Assembly (NCBI GenBank): GCA_041678045.1
Contig: JBAYOV010000023.1
Span: 1-56,238 of the forward strand
From: UBA2357 sp041678045
Lineage (GTDB): Bacteria > Pseudomonadota > Gammaproteobacteria > Burkholderiales > Rhodocyclaceae
Length of the DNA stretch: 56,238 nucleotides
Direction: 5' to 3'
A program made the translations under genes and the position numbers. The notes below the pieces were generated by a model, which was not told the DNA's origin, did not search any database, and saw nothing but the letters and a program-made list of their open reading frames with translations. Shown here in pieces: positions 35,275-44,426 of the stretch. How positions within the stretch are numbered: the first letter of the stretch is position 1; every line of letters begins with the position of its first letter.

Positions 35275-35460
35275 ATGAAGGCAGGCAGTGAGCGGCAGGA
35301 GCGCCAGGATCAGCGCGTGCTGTCCGGCAAGGCCCTTCTTGAGGATATGGAGCAGTACCGCAGGGAGGTGACGGCCACGCCCGAGGCAGCGCGTGCTGCG
35401 CTGCGCCGCATTGGCGTGCTTGGAAAGAATGGAAAGCTGAGGCGACTGATCAGTGGCTGA
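35275..35460 (+). CDS. Putative antitoxin of an ART-type module
   Basis: A 61-residue basic helical protein from ATG 35275, which follows AAGGAG. Its C-terminus AARAALRRIGVLGKNGKLRRL resembles a motif I recall from small partner proteins encoded before putative toxins. There is no HTH. Its stop overlaps the GTG start of the next gene by 8 bases, so the two are translationally coupled. The size, charge and order are those of an antitoxin. The function is inferred from context. Confidence 0.6.
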   Translation: MKAGSERQERQDQRVLSGKALLEDMEQYRREVTATPEAARAALRRIGVLGKNGKLRRLISG

Positions 35461-36052
35461 TCGCTGGATACTTTACCAGCGGCGCCCCGGTTTGGTGCTT
35501 GGTTTTCACGGTACAAGCAGAAAGACCGTCAATAAGCTCGTTGGTCAGCGAAAACGCGCCCACCTGATCCCCTCCCAGGGCAAGAACGAATGGTTGGGGC
35601 ACGGCATCTATTTCTGGGAAAACGACCCCCAGCGGGCGCTGGAGTGGGCGGAAAACGGGAATCCGAAGCAACCGATCGCCGATCCCGACGTGGTTGGCGC
35701 GGTGCTTGATCTGGGCCTGTGTCTGGACTTGACGACCCGTACCGGTCTGGATGAGGTTGCCCAAGCTTACAGGACACTGCGTGACCTTTATGCACAGGCC
35801 GGCTTTGAGCTTGAGCGTAATACCGGCGGACGTGACCGTTTGAACCGAGAGCTGGACTGCCAAGTGATCCAGGCCCTGCATGATTATCGCAAACAGCATG
35901 GCCAGCCCCCTTACGACTCGGTCCGCTCACCTTTTCCGGAGGCCGACGAACTGTATCAGGGAGCAGGTTTTCGGGCGCAGAACCATATCCAGATCGCCAT
36001 CATCAACCCCGCCTGCATCAAGGGTTATTTTCGTCCGCTGCAACCCGAATGA
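35453..36052 (+). CDS. Putative toxin with ADP-ribosyltransferase-like fold
   Basis: 199 residues from GTG 35453. Two segments match the H-Y pattern of ADP-ribosyltransferases: LVLGFHGTSRKTVNKLV (His) and WLGHGIYFWENDPQRALEWA (Tyr). A third catalytic residue would lie in the C-terminal half, for instance near DELYQGAGFRAQNHIQIAI. There is no signal peptide, so any activity is inside the cell. Coupling to a small basic partner gene suggests a TA or phage-defence module. The lower GC and less biased codons compared with leuA hint at transfer. The exact family name is not known to me. Confidence 0.6.
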   Translation: MADRWILYQRRPGLVLGFHGTSRKTVNKLVGQRKRAHLIPSQGKNEWLGHGIYFWENDPQRALEWAENGNPKQPIADPDVVGAVLDLGLCLDLTTRTGLDEVAQAYRTLRDLYAQAGFELERNTGGRDRLNRELDCQVIQALHDYRKQHGQPPYDSVRSPFPEADELYQGAGFRAQNHIQIAIINPACIKGYFRPLQPE

Positions 36053-36056
36053 AACG

Positions 36057-36773
36057 TCAGCGCAGGCTGTCCGCAGGTGTGCCTGAGGGGATGGGCTGGG
36101 TGTTTTGTTCGGCCTCGGCGGCGTGTTTGCGCAGTCGTTCGTCGTAGCGTTCCCGGTCTCGTGCGGCCCGTTCCGCGCGTTCGGCTGCGGCGGCTTCGGC
36201 GCGGATGCGTGCTTCGGTGCGTTCGGCGTCGAGCGTCGCCTGCCGGGCGCGTTGTTCTGCTTCGGCACGGCGGGCGGCGGCTTCGCGGGCGGCGCGGAGG
36301 GCTTCAACCGCGCTGTCGTCGGCGGGTTCGGGCAGCGCAAGCGGTGCGGGAATGGCGGCGCCGTCGGGGGGGCGTGTCGCTGTGGCCGGTTCGCCATGGC
36401 GCTCCAGAAAGGCGCGCTGCTTGCGTGCCAGCGTCAGCTGGCTGGCTTCGATCTCCAGCGCACGGGCGCGGGCGATGTCGGCCAGCCTGGCCTCGCGGGC
36501 CTGGTCCAGACAGCGATTCACCAGAAAGCGTTCGTAGCAGGCGGGCTCGGCGGCCCGGAAGCGCGCTTCGGCAGTATCGCGCAGCTGGCGGGCCTGTTCG
36601 CGCAAGGCCGCGATGCGCGCGGGCTCATCGGTGCTGCCGGCGGGGCTGCCGGCCTGCGCCGGGAGGATGAACAGCAGGCTTGCGGCGAGCAGGACGGCTG
36701 CGCTGCGGGAACGCTGGAGGGAAAAAGCCGGGCGGTGTGAGGGCTGGCGCAGGAGGGAGGGCATAGGGGGCAT
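36057..36773 (-). CDS. Exported coiled-coil protein of unknown function
   Basis: 238 residues. A signal peptide ends near LPAQAGSP. Next comes a helical region with two Cys, AEPACYERFLVNRCLDQAREAR, a pattern I recall from conserved betaproteobacterial hypotheticals. The final third is a long Ala/Arg/Glu-rich coiled coil (RAAREAAARRAEAEQRARQ and onward). It is probably periplasmic. Its stop is only 4 bases from the converging ART-like gene. It is divergent from the ABC-F gene. Confidence 0.68.
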   Translation of the reverse strand: MPPMPSLLRQPSHRPAFSLQRSRSAAVLLAASLLFILPAQAGSPAGSTDEPARIAALREQARQLRDTAEARFRAAEPACYERFLVNRCLDQAREARLADIARARALEIEASQLTLARKQRAFLERHGEPATATRPPDGAAIPAPLALPEPADDSAVEALRAAREAAARRAEAEQRARQATLDAERTEARIRAEAAAAERAERAARDRERYDERLRKHAAEAEQNTQPIPSGTPADSLR

Positions 36774-36807
36774 GAGCGACAGAAGACGAGAAAGCGGAGG
36801 GCTTGCG

Positions 36808-36813
36808 TAGAAT
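36808..36813 (+). promoter_or_regulatory. Candidate -10 box (TAGAAT) of the ABC-F gene
   Basis: TAGAAT lies 27 bases upstream of the GTG start of the ABC-F gene, in the 67-base divergent gap. Confidence 0.4.
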
Positions 36814-36840
36814 AACGCTTTTGCCCGGACAAGCGCTCAA

Positions 36841-38775
<1,935 letters not shown>

Positions 38776-38783
38776 GGGCGGGC

Positions 38784-38858
38784 GTGGTTCGACAGGCTCA
38801 CCACGAACGGTGCGGGCTCACCGCCAGCGGTGCGGGCTCACCGCCAGCGGTGCGGGCT
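38784..38858. repeat. Dispersed-repeat-like element followed by a 20-base tandem repeat
   Basis: The segment 38784-38810 contains TTCGACAGGCTCACCACGAA, a sequence I recall as a dispersed intergenic repeat in many Proteobacteria. It is directly followed by CGGTGCGGGCTCACCGCCAG at 38808-38827, again at 38828-38847, and a partial third copy to 38858. The tandem unit looks derived from the first element. Confidence 0.6.
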
Positions 38859-38922
38859 GGCTGCGGGCGGTGTTGTTTCACGTTAATTGCTTTAGAATCC
38901 GGCCACTTTCAACTCACCCGGG

Positions 38923-39546
38923 ATGCTTGTCGTGAAAATCGTTTGTCTGGACCTCGAAGGGGTGCTGGTTCCTGAAATCTGGATTGAATTTGCCGCGCGG
39001 ACCGGCATCGACGAGCTGCGTCGTACCACCCGCGATGAGCCCGACTACGATGTGCTGATGAAGTATCGCCTCGACATTCTGGCCAAGCACCGCCTGGGGC
39101 TGCCCGACATTCAGGCGGTGATTGCCGAAATGGGGCCGATGCAGGGCGCACGGGACTTTCTGGATGCGTTGCGCGAGCAGTATCAGGTGGTGATCCTGTC
39201 CGACACCTTCTACGAGTTTGCCCATCCGCTGATGCGTCAGCTGGGCTGGCCCACGCTGTTTTGCCACAGCCTGGAAGCCGACGACCAGGGCATGCTGGTG
39301 AATTACCATCTGCGCATGCCCAACCAGAAGCAGGAGGCGGTGAGGCGCTTCAAGGAGCTGAACTTCACCACCGTCGCGGCTGGTGACTCCTACAATGACA
39401 CCGCGATGCTGGGCGAGGCTCACGGCGGCATCCTGTTCCATCCGCCGGAAAACGTGGTGCGCGAATTCCCGCAGTTCCCGGTGACCCGCGATTACGACGC
39501 GCTGCGCGCCGAGATCGACCGCGCCTTTGCGCGCGCAGCCGGCTGA
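38923..39546 (+). CDS. thrH: Bifunctional phosphoserine phosphatase / homoserine phosphotransferase
   Basis: 207 residues, close to the usual 205. It is a HAD-superfamily enzyme nearly matching ThrH throughout: CLDLEGVLVPEIWIEFA, TTRDEPDYDVLMK, VVILSDTFYEFAHPLMRQLGWPT, AAGDSYNDTAMLGEAH and GILFHPPENVVREFPQFP. In Pseudomonas, ThrH removes phosphate from phosphoserine and can pass it to homoserine. The start is ATG 38923 or GTG 38932. A TAGAAT box lies at 38893-38898. Confidence 0.93.
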   Translation: MLVVKIVCLDLEGVLVPEIWIEFAARTGIDELRRTTRDEPDYDVLMKYRLDILAKHRLGLPDIQAVIAEMGPMQGARDFLDALREQYQVVILSDTFYEFAHPLMRQLGWPTLFCHSLEADDQGMLVNYHLRMPNQKQEAVRRFKELNFTTVAAGDSYNDTAMLGEAHGGILFHPPENVVREFPQFPVTRDYDALRAEIDRAFARAAG

Positions 39547-39560
39547 ACGCAGCCCACATG

Positions 39561-39585
39561 AAAAACGGACACCCTTGGGTGTCCG
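39561..39585 (-). terminator. Rho-independent terminator of the porin gene
   Basis: CGGACACCC (39566-39574) pairs perfectly with GGGTGTCCG (39577-39585). On the minus strand the stem is followed by five T (A-run at 39561-39565). It lies about 50 bases past the porin stop. It could also stop thrH transcripts from the other side, though without a T-tract. Confidence 0.8.
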
Positions 39586-39633
39586 CCGGCCGTTGCAGCG
39601 AGGAGAGGGACTGCTCCGGCCCCTGTTGCCTGG

Positions 39634-40305
39634 TCAGAAACTCTTGCTGATCGAGAGCACCACGGCGTTGTCGACATCGGAGTAGTCGCCGCTGCGGTTG
39701 GAATCCACGTAGTGCAGGCCGAAGTCGATGTCGGCGTAGTTCTTGGTCACGCCGATGCTCCAGTCGGTTCTGGTTTCGCCTTCGTCCGGATCCATGTAGC
39801 CCACGCTCATGTCGAGCGACAGATCGGTCATGACTTCATACGAGGCGGTCAGCTCCAGATAGTTGGTGTCCAGATCGATGTCACGCGCATAGGACAGGCC
39901 GAGAAACTCCCAGCTCATGCCGATGTACAGTTCGGTCGAGTCGGTGTCGCTGCTGCTCAGGTCGCTCGGGTAGATGTAGCGGACGGCGCCGATGTCGTAG
40001 CCGAATGCGCCGACTTCGCCGGCGTAGCCCAGATACACGTCGATTTCCATGCCGTTCGAGCCGATGTCGCCGAGCGATTTGTCGGACACGCTCGAGCCCC
40101 AGATGCCGGCATAGAAGCCGCTGGCATGGGTGTAGTCCAGGCTGCCCTGGATGGCCGGCTTGCCGGCGCTGTAGCTCACGCCCCGCGAAATGTAATCGGA
40201 CACGAAGGTGACGTTGCCGCTGATCGGGCTCTCGGCGAGGGCCAGGTTGCTGCCCAGCAGGGCGGTGGCAGAAAGGACGCTTGCAGCGATGAAGGTCTTG
40301 CGCAT
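39634..40305 (-). CDS. TorF-family putative porin
   Basis: 223 residues. A signal peptide ends at SNLALA-ES. The mature part starts SGNVTFVSDYISRGVSYSAGKPAIQGSLDY, the hallmark of the TorF/Gcw_chp porin-like family. It continues as alternating beta strands with acidic turns and ends in SISKSF, a typical outer-membrane C-terminal Phe. The substrate is unknown. A perfect TATAAT on the minus strand lies 49 bases upstream, and a good terminator follows, so it is a single-gene unit. Confidence 0.88.
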   Translation of the reverse strand: MRKTFIAASVLSATALLGSNLALAESPISGNVTFVSDYISRGVSYSAGKPAIQGSLDYTHASGFYAGIWGSSVSDKSLGDIGSNGMEIDVYLGYAGEVGAFGYDIGAVRYIYPSDLSSSDTDSTELYIGMSWEFLGLSYARDIDLDTNYLELTASYEVMTDLSLDMSVGYMDPDEGETRTDWSIGVTKNYADIDFGLHYVDSNRSGDYSDVDNAVVLSISKSF

Positions 40306-40340
40306 GATGATTGATTCTCCTTGGATTGAGCCGGGTTGCA

Positions 40341-40374
40341 GCGCCGGCGCACGATTATAGTGAGCGCGCCGGCG
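40341..40374 (-). promoter_or_regulatory. Porin promoter (-10 TATAAT) inside an inverted repeat
   Basis: On the minus strand TATAAT occupies 40354-40359, suitably placed for the porin gene. It sits in the 15-base loop of a perfect 9-base inverted repeat (40342-40350 with 40366-40374). The same repeat lies just past the amtB stop and may also act as its terminator hairpin. Confidence 0.5.
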
Positions 40375-40383
40375 TGTTGCGGA

Positions 40384-41739
40384 TTATTTGCTTACAAATT
40401 CCGGGTAGGCTTCCTGGCCGCATTCGGTCAGGTCGACCCCTTCGTATTCTTCCTCGGCACTCACGCGGATGCCGATGAAGGCCTTCAGGATGCTCCACAC
40501 GATCAGGCTGCACACGAACACCCACACGAAGATGGTGATGGCGCCCACGATCTGGCCGAAGAAGGTCGAGTCGCCATTGGTCACCGGCACCAGCAACAGG
40601 CCGAGCAGCCCGCAGCTGCCATGCACCGAAATGGCGCCCACCGGGTCGTCGATACGGAACTTGTCGAGCAGGGTGATCGACAGCACCACCAGCACACCGC
40701 CGGCAGCGCCGAACAGGGTGGCAAGCAGCGGCGTGGGGGTGGAGGGTTCGGCCGTGATCACTACCAGACCGGCCAGGGCACCGTTGAGCAGCATGGTCAA
40801 GTCAGCCTTTCCGAACATGATCTTGGATACGATCATGGCGGCAATCGCGCCACCGGCGGCGGCTGTGTTGGTGTTCAGGAACACCATGGCCACGGCGTTG
40901 GCGTTGCCGATGTCGCCCAGCTTGAGCACCGAACCGCCGTTGAAGCCGAACCAGCCCATCCACAGGATGAAGGTGCCCAGCGTGGCCAGCGGCAGGTTGG
41001 CGCCGGGAATGGCACGCACTTCGCCGTTGGGGCCGTACTTGCCCTTGCGGGCGCCCAGCAGAATGACACCCGCCAGCGCGGCAGCCGCACCGGCCATATG
41101 CACGATGCCCGAGCCGGCAAAGTCGGAGAAGCCCAGATCGCCCAGGTTGTACAGGCCGAACACATCGTCGCCGTTCCAGGTCCAGGCCCCTTCCATCGGA
41201 TAGATGAAACCGGTCATGACCACGGCGAACGCCAGAAAGGCCCACAGGCGCATGCGCTCAGCCACCGCACCGGACACGATGGACATGGCCGTGGCCACGA
41301 ACACCACCTGGAAGAAGAAGTCCGAGGCGCCGGAATACACCGAATCGCCCGCGAAATCGCCTTCACGTTCGGCAAATGCAGCCATCGCATCATCGACCAG
41401 CGATTCGCCGCCATCGATGCCCGACAGCAGAAAGCCGCCGCCGTACATGATTGCGTAGCCGCAGATCAGGTACATGATGCAGCTCACCGAAAACAGGCTG
41501 AGGTTCTTGGTCAGAATTTCGACGGTGTTCTTGGAGCGGACCAGACCCGCTTCCAGCATCGAGAAGCCGGCGGCCATCCACATCACCAGCGCGCCGCAAA
41601 TCAGGAAATAGAAGGTGTCCATCGCATACTGCAGATGGAATACGTTGGCGCCCAGGCTTTCCACCGTTTCGGCGGCCAGTACCGGAGCGGTTGCGCTGGC
41701 GGCGGCCACCGCCAGCAGGCTTTTGAGTAGTGCGTGCAT
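40384..41739 (-). CDS. amtB: Ammonium transporter
   Basis: 451 residues from MHALLKSLL, with a signal peptide ending near PVLAAE. About eleven membrane helices follow, with Amt motifs: DTFYFLICGALVMWMAAGFSMLEAGLVRSKN, GFIYPMEGAWTW, AGSGIVHMAGAAAALAG, FILWMGWFGFNGGSVL and DDPVGAISVHGSCG, which carries one of the pore His. It moves ammonium across the inner membrane. It follows glnK by 19 bases, the classic arrangement in which GlnK blocks AmtB under nitrogen sufficiency. Confidence 0.96.
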   Translation of the reverse strand: MHALLKSLLAVAAASATAPVLAAETVESLGANVFHLQYAMDTFYFLICGALVMWMAAGFSMLEAGLVRSKNTVEILTKNLSLFSVSCIMYLICGYAIMYGGGFLLSGIDGGESLVDDAMAAFAEREGDFAGDSVYSGASDFFFQVVFVATAMSIVSGAVAERMRLWAFLAFAVVMTGFIYPMEGAWTWNGDDVFGLYNLGDLGFSDFAGSGIVHMAGAAAALAGVILLGARKGKYGPNGEVRAIPGANLPLATLGTFILWMGWFGFNGGSVLKLGDIGNANAVAMVFLNTNTAAAGGAIAAMIVSKIMFGKADLTMLLNGALAGLVVITAEPSTPTPLLATLFGAAGGVLVVLSITLLDKFRIDDPVGAISVHGSCGLLGLLLVPVTNGDSTFFGQIVGAITIFVWVFVCSLIVWSILKAFIGIRVSAEEEYEGVDLTECGQEAYPEFVSK

Positions 41740-41758
41740 GATCGGGACTCCCTGAAGT

Positions 41759-42097
41759 TTACAGAGCGTCCGCGCCGGTTTCGCCGGTGCGGATGCGGAT
41801 GGCCTGTTCAAGATCGAAGACGAAAATCTTCCCGTCACCGATCTTCCCGGTGGCGGCCGATTTCTCGATGGCTTCGATGACCTGGTCGAGGATGTCGGCC
41901 TTCACGGCGACCTCGATCTTGACCTTGGGCAGGAAGTCCACGACGTACTCGGCACCCCGGTACAGTTCGGTGTGGCCCTTCTGTCGGCCAAAGCCCTTGA
42001 CCTCGATCACGGTGATGCCCTGCACGCCAATGGCGGACAAGGCTTCGCGGACTTCGTCCAGCTTGAAGGGTTTGATGATTGCGCTGACCAGTTTCAT
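41759..42097 (-). CDS. glnK: PII nitrogen-regulatory protein
   Basis: 112 residues, the exact PII length. MKLVSAIIKPFKLDEVREAL opens the fold. The T-loop has GHTELYRGAEYVVDFLPK with Tyr 51, the uridylylation site. The B- and C-loops are in AATGKIGDGKIFV and IRIRTGE. It binds ATP, ADP and 2-oxoglutarate and controls AmtB, encoded immediately downstream. I use glnK because of the link to amtB and the sigma-54 promoter upstream. Confidence 0.96.
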   Translation of the reverse strand: MKLVSAIIKPFKLDEVREALSAIGVQGITVIEVKGFGRQKGHTELYRGAEYVVDFLPKVKIEVAVKADILDQVIEAIEKSAATGKIGDGKIFVFDLEQAIRIRTGETGADAL

Positions 42098-42187
42098 GAC
42101 GTTCTCCTGTCATCGGCGAGAGTGGAAGTCGGATACAAGCTGTGCATGGGTGTTCTCCAGAATCAGCATGCTCACGGTTTGTTGCAT

Positions 42188-42203
42188 TGCAGAAACTGTG
42201 CCA
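42188..42203 (-). promoter_or_regulatory. Sigma-54 promoter of glnK-amtB
   Basis: Read on the minus strand, TGGCAC (42203-42198), five bases, then CTGCA gives the -24/-12 pattern with exact GG-N10-GC spacing. It is about 90 bases upstream of the glnK ATG. Confidence 0.75.
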
Positions 42204-42309
42204 GCGTTAAAAAAACGTTCAATAACAGCACTTTGTTGTTTTTTGCGAAGACGTTTGCAGGCTCGTGACAGGCTGTAACCACGTTTTGCGGGCAGGCATG
42301 CACGGTTTC

Positions 42310-42326
42310 TGCACCATGCTGGTGCA
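42310..42326. promoter_or_regulatory. NtrC-type enhancer site
   Basis: TGCACC (42310-42315), five bases, then GGTGCA (42321-42326) matches the NtrC consensus TGCAC(C/T)-N5-GGTGCA. It lies about 110-140 bases upstream of the sigma-54 promoter, a normal enhancer distance. Confidence 0.75.
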
Positions 42327-42427
42327 GGCTGCGCACGACTGCGGCGCAAGGCATGCCGCCTGCCGGGGCGGCGGGCTTGCGACTACAATGCAGGGCATCT
42401 CCAATCACCCGAAACAAGGCATATCAG

Positions 42428-42691
42428 ATGACAACCCCAAGGATTTTTGACGAGATCAGTGCAAAGCTTTCCGAACTGGCGGCCAGCGGTCCCGCGCGCG
42501 ACATCGAGAAAAATGTGCGTGCGGTGATGGGCTCGGCGTTTTCCCGCCTCGATCTGGTCACCCGCGAGGAGTTCGAGATCCAGCGCGACATGCTCGGGCA
42601 TGCCCGCATGAAGCTCATCGAACTGGAAGAGCGGGTCAGCGCGCTGGAACGCGAACTGCACGAAGCCCGCTCGTCGGGGCAGGCGGACTGA
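42428..42691 (+). CDS. ubiK: Ubiquinone biosynthesis accessory factor UbiK
   Basis: 87 residues from ATG 42428. The protein has FDEISAKLSELAASGPARDIEKNVRAVMGSAFSRLDLVTREEF and a C-terminal coiled coil (KLIELEERVSALERELHEA), exactly the BMFP/YqiC layout. UbiK binds UbiJ and supports aerobic ubiquinone synthesis, possibly by linking the Ubi complex to the membrane. It stands between glnK and comM as a single gene with its own terminator-like hairpin. Confidence 0.9.
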   Translation: MTTPRIFDEISAKLSELAASGPARDIEKNVRAVMGSAFSRLDLVTREEFEIQRDMLGHARMKLIELEERVSALERELHEARSSGQAD

Positions 42692-42728
42692 GCGCACGCG
42701 GGGCGGGGCCACAGCCGGAGTGGCTCCG

Positions 42729-42755
42729 GCGGGTCGCGCAAGGCGGCCCGCTTTT
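42729..42755 (+). terminator. Likely terminator of ubiK
   Basis: GCGGG (42729-42733) can pair with CCCGC (42747-42751), followed by TTTT. A separate 7-base repeat GCCGGAG/CTCCGGC (42714-42730) overlaps it. Confidence 0.45.
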
Positions 42756-42821
42756 GCAAATGGCATGATGCCGTTACACTGACGCCTGTTCCCATGCAAA
42801 GGCGTTCCCACGCACCGTGCC

Positions 42822-44324
42822 ATGTCGCTTGCCCTGATCCGAACCCGTGCGCTGGCCGGCCTGGAGGCCCCGGAAGTCACCGTCGAGGTGCATCTGGCCA
42901 ATGGCCTGCCGGCATTCAACCTGGTGGGCCTGGCCGACACCGAGGTGCGCGAGGCGCGCGACCGGGTGAGGGCCGCCATCGTCACCTCCCAGTTCGAATT
43001 TCCGCAGCGGCGCATCACGGTGAATCTCGCCCCGGCCGACCTGCCGAAGGAGGGCGGGCGCTTCGATCTGCCGATTGCCCTGGGCATCCTGATCGCCTCC
43101 GGGCAGGTCGATGGCGCGGCCCTGGCCGACTGTGAATTTGCCGGAGAATTGTCCCTCAACGGTCAACTGCGCTCCGTGCGCGGCGCGCTCGCCATGGCGC
43201 TGGCGGCTGCCCGCGATGGCCGCACGCTGGTGCTGCCGCAGGACAACGCCGACGAGGCCGCGCTGGCCACTCACGGCACCCTGCTGGCAGCCGGCTCGTT
43301 GCTGCAGGTGGTGGCCCATCTGAACGGCCATGCCCCGATGGTCCCGCATGTGGCCACGCCCGGTAGCGTTCCGGGCCTGTCATTGCCCGACCTGCTCGAT
43401 GTGAAGGGGCAGGCGCTGGCGCGCAGGGCGCTGGAAGTGGCCGCCGCTGGCCAGCATTCCCTGCTGTTGTTCGGTCCGCCGGGTACGGGCAAGTCCATGC
43501 TGGCGCAGCGCCTGCCCGGCCTGCTGCCCGACATGAGCGAGCGCGAAGCCATCGAAAGCGCCTCGATCCAGTCAATCGAAGGCTGCTTCGACCTGCGTCA
43601 CTGGCGGCAGCGTCCGTTTCGCTCGCCGCATCACTCCGCTTCGGCGCCCGCGCTGGTGGGCGGGGGCGCAAACCCGCGCCCCGGCGAGATCAGTCTGGCG
43701 CACAACGGTGTGCTGTTCCTCGATGAATTGCCCGAGTTCGAGCGCCGGGTGCTGGAGGCCCTGCGCGAGCCTCTGGAAACCGGCCGCATCACCATTTCGC
43801 GTGCCCGCCGACGCAGCGAATACCCGGCGCGCTTCCAGCTGGTGGCCGCGATGAACCCTTGCCCTTGCGGCTATCTGGGCGCGCCGGGGGACCGTTGCCG
43901 GTGCAGCGCCGAGCAGGTGCGACGCTATCGTGGCAAGCTCTCCGGCCCGCTGCTCGATCGCATGGATATCGTTGTCGAAGTGCCCCTGATCGACCCGCTC
44001 GCCCTGCAGGCCCGGCCGCAGGGCGAGTCTTCCGCCACGGTGCGCGCACGGGTGGCAACGGCCTGGGCGCGTCAGCGCGCACGCCAGCAAGGGCCCAACA
44101 GCCAGCTCGATGCCGCCGGGGTACAGGCCTGGTGCACCCCCGTCCCGGCCGGGCAAACCCTGCTCGCCCAGGCGGTGGAGCGCCTGCAGCTGTCGGCGCG
44201 CGCATATCACCGCATCCTCAAGGTTGCCCGCACGATTGCCGATCTGGGGGGCGCCGACGAAATCGGCACCCCCCACGTGGCCGAGGCCATCCAGTACCGC
44301 CGCACCCTGGGCGTGGGCAGCTGA
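42822..44324 (+). CDS. comM: ComM/YifB magnesium-chelatase-like AAA+ ATPase
   Basis: 500 residues, the normal length. An N-terminal ChlI-like domain (ALIRTRALAGLEAPEVTVEVHLANGLPAFNLVGL) is followed by the AAA+ core: LLLFGPPGTGKSMLAQRLPGLLP (Walker A), GVLFLDELPEF (Walker B), and RPFRSPHHSAS. A zinc-like cluster NPCPCGYLG with CRCS precedes LDRMDI. ComM is a hexameric helicase that promotes branch migration of integrated DNA during natural transformation. No other competence gene is nearby. Confidence 0.93.
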   Translation: MSLALIRTRALAGLEAPEVTVEVHLANGLPAFNLVGLADTEVREARDRVRAAIVTSQFEFPQRRITVNLAPADLPKEGGRFDLPIALGILIASGQVDGAALADCEFAGELSLNGQLRSVRGALAMALAAARDGRTLVLPQDNADEAALATHGTLLAAGSLLQVVAHLNGHAPMVPHVATPGSVPGLSLPDLLDVKGQALARRALEVAAAGQHSLLLFGPPGTGKSMLAQRLPGLLPDMSEREAIESASIQSIEGCFDLRHWRQRPFRSPHHSASAPALVGGGANPRPGEISLAHNGVLFLDELPEFERRVLEALREPLETGRITISRARRRSEYPARFQLVAAMNPCPCGYLGAPGDRCRCSAEQVRRYRGKLSGPLLDRMDIVVEVPLIDPLALQARPQGESSATVRARVATAWARQRARQQGPNSQLDAAGVQAWCTPVPAGQTLLAQAVERLQLSARAYHRILKVARTIADLGGADEIGTPHVAEAIQYRRTLGVGS

Positions 44325-44339
44325 ACGGCTGCAATCCCG

Positions 44340-44359
44340 CCTGCATGGGGCGGTGCAGG
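44340..44359 (+). terminator. Weak hairpin after comM
   Basis: CCTGCA (44340-44345) and TGCAGG (44354-44359) form a 6-base stem 15 bases past the comM stop, followed by GTAACGTTTTG. A poor T-tract makes this tentative. Confidence 0.3.
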
Positions 44360-44426
44360 GGTAACGTTTTGTTCCCGCGAGCCGGGTGGCGGGGCGTTAT
44401 CATCGGCATTTCGTACGGATGTCCCC

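Larger units (their letters stand above)
42098..42427. promoter_or_regulatory. Divergent glnK-amtB / ubiK regulatory region
   Basis: No gene is evident in these 330 bases. On the minus strand they carry a sigma-54 promoter and, further out, a perfect NtrC-type site for glnK. On the plus strand TACAAT at 42384-42389 is a plausible -10 element for ubiK. A T-rich and A-rich stretch at 42206-42246 lies between enhancer and promoter, where a bend could help looping. Confidence 0.6.

Noticed and set aside
38808..38858. CRISPR array
   Set aside because: The units are directly adjacent, with no spacers between them, and no cas gene is present. It is a simple tandem repeat.
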